From Hyphomicrobiales bacterium (lineage in GTDB: Bacteria; Pseudomonadota; Alphaproteobacteria; Rhizobiales; Devosiaceae), in NCBI GenBank assembly GCA_015487515.1, contig WFPQ01000175.1, forward strand, positions 1 through 11,737: a stretch of DNA of 11,737 nucleotides. The letters are read 5' to 3'. The position numbers and the translations under genes were made by a program. The notes beneath the pieces are model-generated. The model worked only from the letters and a program-made list of their open reading frames with translations, ran no database searches and was not told the DNA's origin. Below, piece by piece: positions 7,511-11,737 of the stretch. How positions within the stretch are numbered: position 1 is the first letter of the stretch; every line of letters begins with the position of its first letter.

Positions 7511-10287
7511 TGCCCTGCTCCCCTAAATCGCGAGTTCTTGTGGGCTTTCTTTAGTTCATAGATGAATTCAATGGCCTGCAATGGAGTTAATTCGTCCGGG
7601 TTCAGTTTTTCAAGCATTTCATCCATCGGGCCGGGCCGGTTTTCTTCCACGGGCGGTTTCTGGCTGAACAGGGGAAGGTCGTCCAGCAGTTTCATGCCGG
7701 CTCCTCCCTCCTGGTTTTCCAGCATGCTCAGAATCTGGCGGGCCCTTGCCAGAACAGCTTCGGGCAGCCCTGCCAGTCGGGCCACCTGGATGCCATAGGA
7801 TCGGTCGGCCGCCCCTGGTGCGACCTCGTGCAGGAACACGACTTTTCCCTGCCATTCCCGGGCCTTCATGGTGTGGTTGGATACCCTTGGCAAAATTGAT
7901 GGCAATGAGGTCAGTTCATGGAAATGGGTGGCGAACAGGGCCCGGCAGCCATTGCTCTGGTGCAGGGCTTCGGCGGTGGCCCAGGCGATGGAAAGCCCGT
8001 CAAAGGTTGCGGTGCCGCGGCCGATTTCATCCAGTATGACCAGGGAGCGCCTGGTGGCCCTGTTCAATATGGCCGCGGTTTCGACCATCTCGACCATGAA
8101 GGTGGAACGGCCCCTGGCAATGTCGTCGGAAGCGCCAACCCGGGAGAACAGGCGATCGATCAGGCCGATATTTGCACTCCTGGCCGGAACGAAGGATCCG
8201 ATCTGGGCCAGGATGGCAATCAGGGCATTCTGGCGCAGAAAGGTGGATTTCCCCCCCATGTTCGGGCCGGTTACCAGCCATAGCTGTCCCCCGCTTTCCC
8301 TGCCCTCTTCAATTCCGCTCAGGTCGCAGTCATTGGTTACAAAATCCCGTCCCTCAAGGGCCAGGGTCTGTTCGACCACCGGGTGGCGCCCGTCTTTGAT
8401 CTGGAATTTCAGGGAATCATCGATTGTCGGACGGCAATAGGAGTTTTCCACCGCAAGGGTTGCGAGTCCGAAACTCAGATCGATACGGGCCAGGGCATCG
8501 GCACAGGCGCGCAGGTTTTCGGCCCTTGCAGTTATCCCTGTCACCAGCTTTTCGAATATGGCCAGCTCTATTTCCAGGGCCTTTTGCTGGGCACTGGCAA
8601 TCTGTTCCTGCAACTGGCCCAGTTCCCTGGTGGTAAAGCGCATGGCATTGGCCAGGGTCTGGCGGTGTATGAATTCGCCCTCAAGGGGAGGAGAAAGCAG
8701 TTTTGGGCCATGGGCCGCCGGAACCTCGACAAAGAACCCAAGCACGTTGTTGTGTTTTATTTTCAGGGATCTGATGTCGCAATGCTGGGCGAGCCGGGCC
8801 TGCAGTTGGCCTATTATGGTGCGGCTTTCAGTGGCCAGTTGGCGTTGCCGGTCCAGTTCTTCGTGGCAGTTTTCAGCCACGAATCCGCCGTCCCGTGCCA
8901 ATATGGGCGGGGTTCTTACCAGGGTTCGTTCAATTTCTCTGGCCAGTTCTTCGGGCAGTTCCTCAAGTGTCCGTGCCAGTTCGGCAAGGCCTGCGGGCAG
9001 TTCTTCCTGTTCCCTCAGGCAGTACAATACCTTTTGGGCTCCCTTGATTGCCAGCCCTGTCTGCAGCAGGTCGCGGGGGCCGCCCCGCCCCAGGCACAGC
9101 CTGGTCAGGGGGCGGGTCAGGTCGGGCATGGCGCCAAGGCTTTCGCGCAGTTGCTGGCGGAACATCGTGTTTTCCACCAGCGCTTCTACCATGTCCAGGC
9201 GTTTTTTTATTCCGTTCCTGTCGGCAAGGGGAGCCGCGAGCCTGCGGGCCAGCAGCCGGGATCCGGCCCCGGTCAGGGTCTTGTCGATGGCGTGGCGCAA
9301 CGAGCCCCTGGTCTCGCCGCGATTGGTTGACAATATTTCCAGCGATGACCAGGTGGCCAGGTCTATCTGCATGCGCCCGTCAAGGGGGGCAATGGCCGGG
9401 GGGCGCAGGGCAAGACCGGCAGATTTCTGGGTTGTCTTCACGTAGGAGAGCAGGGCCGAAAGGGCCGAGCGGGCGGTGCGGGTAAATTCGAGCGGATCGA
9501 TGGAATCGAAAGCTTCTTCAAGGGTCTTTGCTCCCTTGTCGCTGTCGAAGTCCTCGGGGGGCAAAACTGCCTTGTGCCTTATCAGGTCTTCTGGAAACAG
9601 GGAGTTTTCCCTTATGTGTTCAAGGGTTTTTTCGCTCAGGATCAATTCCGCCAGTTCAAGCCTTCCCAGTTCGTCTTCCAGCCGTTCCGCATCCATGTCG
9701 GCAACGAAGGTTTCCCCGGTTGAAATATCGGTCCATGCCAGGGCAAAGTCGGTTTCCCCGTGGGCGATCATGGCCAGGGACCCCAGGTAATTGTTTTCGG
9801 AATTTGCCAGCAGGTCGTCTTCGGTGATGGTTCCCGGGGTTACCAGTCGCACCACGTCACGCCGGACCACGGCCTTTGAGCCCCGTTTTTTTGCTTCGCA
9901 GGGCTGTTCCATCTGTTCGCAGATTGCCACCCGGTGGCCAAGGGAGATCAGCTTGCGCAAATATTCCTTGTGGGATCTTACCGGAACTCCGCACATGGGA
10001 ATTTCCTCTCCCATGTGGGTGCCGCGGGTGGTCAGCGCTATGCCAAGGGCACCGGAGGCAATTTCCGCATCCCTGAAGAACAGTTCGTAAAAATCCCCCA
10101 TGCGGTAGAATAACAGGAACCCCGGGTTTACGGCCTTTATTTCGAAAAACTGGGCCATCATGGGAGTAGCAGAAGGGGTTTTGCTCTTCTTTCCGCCCGA
10201 TTTGCCCGCAGGCCTGCCGGCAGACTTGTTCAGGGGTTTTTCCGGTCCCGCTGGTTCCTTGGAAGATTTGTCTGAGGCTTGGTCCAT
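7507..10287 (-). CDS. mutS: DNA mismatch repair protein MutS
   Basis: A 926-residue ATPase that recognises base mismatches and small loops and recruits MutL. The mismatch-reading motif F66-Y67-E68 lies in LFYRMGDFYELFF. The connector, lever and clamp domains fill the middle. The ATPase shows Walker A GPNMGGKST (674-682), the signature ASDDIARGRSTFMVEM (719-734), Walker B LVILDEIGRG (749-758) and ATHFHE (786-791). The C-terminus (about 888-918) resembles the tetramerisation helices of the MutS1 class. About 42 residues rich in Lys, Ser, Gly and Pro precede the conserved core, longer than in E. coli. The ATG at 10287 has no clear Shine-Dalgarno; a stop lies six codons upstream in frame with no start between, so the frame cannot extend further. 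glnD overlaps its stop. Identification is certain; the exact start is not. Confidence 0.96.
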   Translation of the reverse strand: MDQASDKSSKEPAGPEKPLNKSAGRPAGKSGGKKSKTPSATPMMAQFFEIKAVNPGFLLFYRMGDFYELFFRDAEIASGALGIALTTRGTHMGEEIPMCGVPVRSHKEYLRKLISLGHRVAICEQMEQPCEAKKRGSKAVVRRDVVRLVTPGTITEDDLLANSENNYLGSLAMIAHGETDFALAWTDISTGETFVADMDAERLEDELGRLELAELILSEKTLEHIRENSLFPEDLIRHKAVLPPEDFDSDKGAKTLEEAFDSIDPLEFTRTARSALSALLSYVKTTQKSAGLALRPPAIAPLDGRMQIDLATWSSLEILSTNRGETRGSLRHAIDKTLTGAGSRLLARRLAAPLADRNGIKKRLDMVEALVENTMFRQQLRESLGAMPDLTRPLTRLCLGRGGPRDLLQTGLAIKGAQKVLYCLREQEELPAGLAELARTLEELPEELAREIERTLVRTPPILARDGGFVAENCHEELDRQRQLATESRTIIGQLQARLAQHCDIRSLKIKHNNVLGFFVEVPAAHGPKLLSPPLEGEFIHRQTLANAMRFTTRELGQLQEQIASAQQKALEIELAIFEKLVTGITARAENLRACADALARIDLSFGLATLAVENSYCRPTIDDSLKFQIKDGRHPVVEQTLALEGRDFVTNDCDLSGIEEGRESGGQLWLVTGPNMGGKSTFLRQNALIAILAQIGSFVPARSANIGLIDRLFSRVGASDDIARGRSTFMVEMVETAAILNRATRRSLVILDEIGRGTATFDGLSIAWATAEALHQSNGCRALFATHFHELTSLPSILPRVSNHTMKAREWQGKVVFLHEVAPGAADRSYGIQVARLAGLPEAVLARARQILSMLENQEGGAGMKLLDDLPLFSQKPPVEENRPGPMDEMLEKLNPDELTPLQAIEFIYELKKAHKNSRFRGAGQ

Positions 10288-10317
10288 AGGCGGTGGTTTT
10301 GCTCATTGAAAGGGGAA

Positions 10318-10329
10318 AGGCTAAAGCCT
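10318..10329 (-). repeat. Short inverted repeat in the mutS leader
   Basis: AGGCT and AGCCT with a 2-nt spacer, about 30 bp before the mutS ATG. A second imperfect stem (GTTGG/CCAAC) lies just upstream of it. On the minus strand a short pyrimidine stretch follows, but not a real T-run. It could hide or expose the start region; a terminator is unlikely. Confidence 0.2.
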
Positions 10330-10382
10330 AGGACAGTTGGGCCCTCTTGCCAACAGGAAGACTTGGATCATGGACCCGAAAT

Positions 10383-10411
10383 ATTATGCGGGCTTTAATC
10401 CTGTTCCTCAA
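10383..10411 (-). promoter_or_regulatory. Candidate sigma-70 promoter for the mutS-glnD-murJ operon
   Basis: On the minus strand TTGAGG (10406-10411) and CATAAT (10383-10388) are exactly 17 bp apart, matching the -35 at 4 of 6 and the -10 at 5 of 6 positions. The -35 lies in the last codons of the small upstream gene. Transcription would start near 10376, about 90 nt before mutS. It is the best promoter match upstream of the operon. Confidence 0.5.
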
Positions 10412-10631
10412 CTTCCCTTTTCGCCGCATCAATCACATTTTGAATGGCTTGTATGCCCAGCCTGTTGATATGTTTGCCGCCAAGATGAATATCAATTCGC
10501 ATGGCAATTTCATCTGCATCAGCTTCCGCAAAATCCCGCAGCCTCTTCATGCCAATCGCTTCGTAATACAGAAGCATTTTTTCCCCGTTTGAAAAAACAT
10601 TCAATATCTTTTGCCGTTCACTCGCGTCCAT
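10395..10631 (-). CDS. Small conserved-looking protein of unknown function, possible helix-hairpin-helix-like fold
   Basis: A 78-residue soluble protein I do not recognise by name. It has no signal peptide or membrane segment. It reads as an N-terminal helix (MDASERQKIL), then YYEAIGMKRLRDFAEADADEI and a C-terminal helix ending in EEQD. The pattern of short helix, gly-containing turn, 'LRDFAEADADEI' and 'HINRLGIQAIQNVI' resembles helix-hairpin-helix or Cdd1-like modules, but this is a visual impression. I chose the ATG at 10631 because AAGG lies 8 nt and AGGA 3 nt upstream; in-frame ATGs at 10652 and further out lack a good site. By hand count the gene is about 43% G+C, clearly lower than mutS and murJ beside it, and its third positions are not GC-biased. 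It stands between mutS and the DUF1294 gene with about 107 and 183 bp of non-coding sequence. It could be a spurious frame, though the plausible RBS argues against that. Confidence 0.6.
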   Translation of the reverse strand: MDASERQKILNVFSNGEKMLLYYEAIGMKRLRDFAEADADEIAMRIDIHLGGKHINRLGIQAIQNVIDAAKREVEEQD

Positions 10632-10700
10632 GGTTCCTGCCTTTTCGTCCATGCCAAAGATAATGGCAAAACAGCTCCAAAACAATTCGGGAACCACCAA

Positions 10701-10716
10701 ATGGCAAGAGTGCCAT
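10701..10716 (-). other. Hairpin downstream of the DUF1294 gene, possible weak terminator
   Basis: A perfect 6-bp stem ATGGCA/TGCCAT with a 4-nt loop lies in the 183-bp gap between the DUF1294 gene and the small unknown gene. On the minus strand only TT and then GG follow, so intrinsic termination would be inefficient. It sits about 100 bp past the DUF1294 stop. Confidence 0.22.
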
Positions 10717-10814
10717 GATGGCTTGCAATCGCAACGGGGTGCAGGGGAAGTGTATGAAGGGAAACGGATGAAGGCCCGGAATCCTGAAACTTTATGGTCT
10801 TTATTGCACTGAAT

Positions 10815-11390
10815 TCAAAACAGCCCGGCGCCCAATGACCCCAGCAGAATGGCATGCATGATAACAATGACCATGGTGGATTTCTGAAACTGGGGCTTGT
10901 TGCGCTTGTGGCTGTACATCTGCTGGGCCAGCAGTCCCCCTATTATGCCGCCGCAAAAATCGATGCTGTGCAGCTTGATTTCGCTGATGCGCCAGATGCC
11001 GACCCGGGCCGCCTTCTTGTCCCAGGAATAGGCAATGATCGCCAGGGCTCCCATGGAGACGTAAAGGGAGGCCAGCCCCAGGGGAATCCTTTCAAGGGCC
11101 AGCCCCAGCTGTAACAGGATCAGCAGCAGGGCTGCCGTGGCCAGGTGGGGAGAAAGGGAGGCCTTTATTCCCGTGGCCGGTCCCAGCACATCCACACTGA
11201 CGGCGGACGGTCGGCCGTTCCTGCCGGCGACTATTTCGAGCTCCAGCTGGTCGCCGGTCCGTGGGCGGGGCATGTGGGGGTTCAGGGATTTTATGTGAAC
11301 GAACACACGCTCACTTCCCCCGTGCAGGCGTGCAAAGCCGAAACCGCGCCGGTCGTTCCAGTCCACCAATTGTGCCTGTGTTCTTGACAT
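10815..11390 (-). CDS. Cold-shock domain plus DUF1294 membrane protein
   Basis: A 191-residue two-part protein. Residues 1-70 form a cold-shock (OB-fold) domain: LVDWNDRRGFGFARL holds the RNP1-like G16-F17-G18-F19 and W11, and VFVHIKSL (29-36) is RNP2-like, so it should bind single-stranded RNA or DNA. Residues about 80-191 are DUF1294, with hydrophobic segments near 82-99, 103-121 and 172-190. Its usual signature is seen: YSWDKKAA (121-128), R134-I-S-E, the LHSIDFCGGIIGGLLAQQ stretch (140-157) and HKRNKPQF (161-168). The nucleic-acid domain would face the cytoplasm. This fusion is known in Proteobacteria, but its role is not established. The ATG at 11390 has AGGG just upstream and begins the cold-shock fold at the normal place. 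It appears to be monocistronic. Confidence 0.9.
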   Translation of the reverse strand: MSRTQAQLVDWNDRRGFGFARLHGGSERVFVHIKSLNPHMPRPRTGDQLELEIVAGRNGRPSAVSVDVLGPATGIKASLSPHLATAALLLILLQLGLALERIPLGLASLYVSMGALAIIAYSWDKKAARVGIWRISEIKLHSIDFCGGIIGGLLAQQMYSHKRNKPQFQKSTMVIVIMHAILLGSLGAGLF

Positions 11391-11429
11391 TTTCCCTGCC
11401 TGCAGACCCGCCTATCGGGATTTTGCTGT

Positions 11430-11458
11430 CAAATACCGTTTTGGTCCGATTATGTCAG
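11430..11458 (-). promoter_or_regulatory. Weak candidate promoter for the DUF1294 gene
   Basis: On the minus strand CTGACA (11453-11458) is 17 bp from TATTTG (11430-11435); the -35 matches at 5 of 6 and the -10 at 3 of 6 positions. A perfect TTGACA also exists at 11427-11432, but nothing like a -10 lies at the right distance from it. Confidence 0.25.
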
Positions 11459-11545
11459 CCGCCAGTTAACAAGCCCTGACCAATTTTCAAGAATCGATCA
11501 GAATTCATCAGCCCCCATGACCGTTCATGAAATGGGGCATTCCGC

Positions 11546-11596
11546 CATGTCTTGTTCCATGTCATGTATTGTTACATGTCATGTCTTGCCCCATGT
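11546..11596. repeat. Three contiguous 17-bp tandem repeats, unit CATGTMTTGYYMCATGT
   Basis: Units lie at 11546-11562, 11563-11579 and 11580-11596 with no gap. Each begins and ends with CATGT around a 7-bp core (CTTGTTC, ATTGTTA, CTTGCCC), so CATGT recurs at spacings 12, 5, 12, 5, 12. The middle unit and its flanks also form an imperfect hairpin: 11-bp arms at 11558-11568 and 11573-11583 with one T:T mismatch and a TTGT loop. The array is 156 bp upstream of the DUF1294 start. No family is recognised; protein binding sites or a minisatellite are both possible. Confidence 0.8.
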
Positions 11597-11638
11597 TTGT
11601 CTCCGCGCACGGGGACGGGCAGCAAAACCGGTCAGGCC

Positions 11639-11722
11639 ATGTAAATCGGGTTATGTAAATCGGGTTATGGAAATCAGGCCATGCGAATCGGGTGATGGAA
11701 ATCAGGTTATGGAAATGTTGAG
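11639..11722. repeat. 14-bp tandem repeat array, about six units, consensus ATGNRAATCRGGYY
   Basis: Contiguous units start at 11639, 11653, 11667, 11681, 11695 and 11709. The first two are identical (ATGTAAATCGGGTT), units 3-5 vary at the fourth, fifth, tenth, thirteenth and last positions, and the sixth keeps only its first eight bases. The 7 bp before unit 1 (TCAGGCC) match the end of unit 3, suggesting a decayed earlier copy. The period is not a multiple of three, which argues against a coding repeat. Iteron-like binding sites or a minisatellite are the simplest readings. Confidence 0.8.
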
Positions 11723-11734
11723 CCTGTAACTCAA
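11718..11734. repeat. Short inverted repeat at the window edge
   Basis: TTGAG and CTCAA with a 7-bp spacer, overlapping the degenerate last 14-bp unit. It could be the start of a terminator for a gene beyond the window, but the stem is only 5 bp and the edge hides its context. Confidence 0.15.
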
Positions 11735-11737
11735 GGC

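Larger units (their letters stand above)
11391..11737. other. Non-coding stretch with two tandem repeat arrays
   Basis: No convincing gene is seen on either strand in these 347 bases. A plus-strand frame runs open through 11517-11729, but it translates the repeats and has no family resemblance. The DUF1294 leader and a possible promoter occupy 11391-11458. The rest is rich in CATG and ATG words and contains the 17-bp and 14-bp arrays listed separately, joined by a GC-rich 42-bp linker. CATGA also occurs at 11516 and 11526, just before the first array. Confidence 0.7.

Noticed and set aside
8383..9330. Long plus-strand open frame (315 codons) opposite mutS
   Set aside because: Antisense to the intact mutS middle region, with Gln/Gly/Phe-rich composition typical of a shadow frame.
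9857..10306. Minus-strand frame starting at 10306, suspected as the true mutS start with a frameshift
   Set aside because: The mutS core is clean in its own frame, and this frame gives no MutS-like sequence, so no frameshift is needed.
11546..11722. CRISPR array
   Set aside because: Units are 14 and 17 bp and contiguous with no spacers, and no cas gene is present.
11517..11729. Plus-strand frame of 70 codons across the repeats
   Set aside because: It mostly translates the 17-bp and 14-bp arrays, whose periods are not multiples of three, and has no ribosome binding site or family likeness.

Overview
The window is a stretch of bacterial chromosome in which every supported gene lies on the minus strand. 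Read in the direction of transcription (high to low coordinates) the order is: cold-shock/DUF1294 membrane protein, small unknown protein, mutS, glnD, murJ, trpS, universal stress protein, nfuA, tsaB (cut by the window edge). The block mutS-glnD-murJ-trpS-usp-nfuA-tsaB is a gene order I know from Alphaproteobacteria. The protein sequences agree: a GlnD of about 930 residues, a two-domain NfuA, and a cold-shock domain fused to DUF1294. By eye the coding DNA is moderately GC-rich. I would call the source a free-living alphaproteobacterium and cannot name an order or genus.

Region by region: 1-350 is the 5' part of tsaB (t6A tRNA modification). 525-1091 is nfuA (Fe-S carrier) with a good promoter candidate upstream. 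1287-1781 is a UspA-family gene whose leader carries a short hairpin and a direct repeat. 1892-2926 is trpS (tryptophanyl-tRNA synthetase), after a 223-bp gap that follows murJ. murJ (lipid II flippase), glnD (PII uridylyltransferase) and mutS (mismatch repair) occupy 3150-10287 and are joined by two ATGA stop/start overlaps, so they are very probably one translationally coupled operon. A sigma-70-like promoter for mutS overlaps the end of a small, AT-richer gene of unknown function (10395-10631). 10815-11390 encodes a cold-shock domain plus DUF1294 membrane protein.

The last 347 bases (11391-11737) hold no convincing gene but contain two adjacent, unrelated tandem arrays: three contiguous 17-bp units starting and ending in CATGT (11546-11596) and about six 14-bp units starting in ATG (11639-11722). 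These are the least expected structures in the window.

Together the genes form a conserved housekeeping neighbourhood covering replication fidelity, nitrogen sensing, cell-wall precursor export, translation, stress response, Fe-S delivery and tRNA modification. I see no mobile element, CRISPR array, RNA gene, defence system or biosynthetic cluster, and nothing that amounts to a new biological system. The best candidates for new biology are the repeat arrays and the small protein upstream of mutS.
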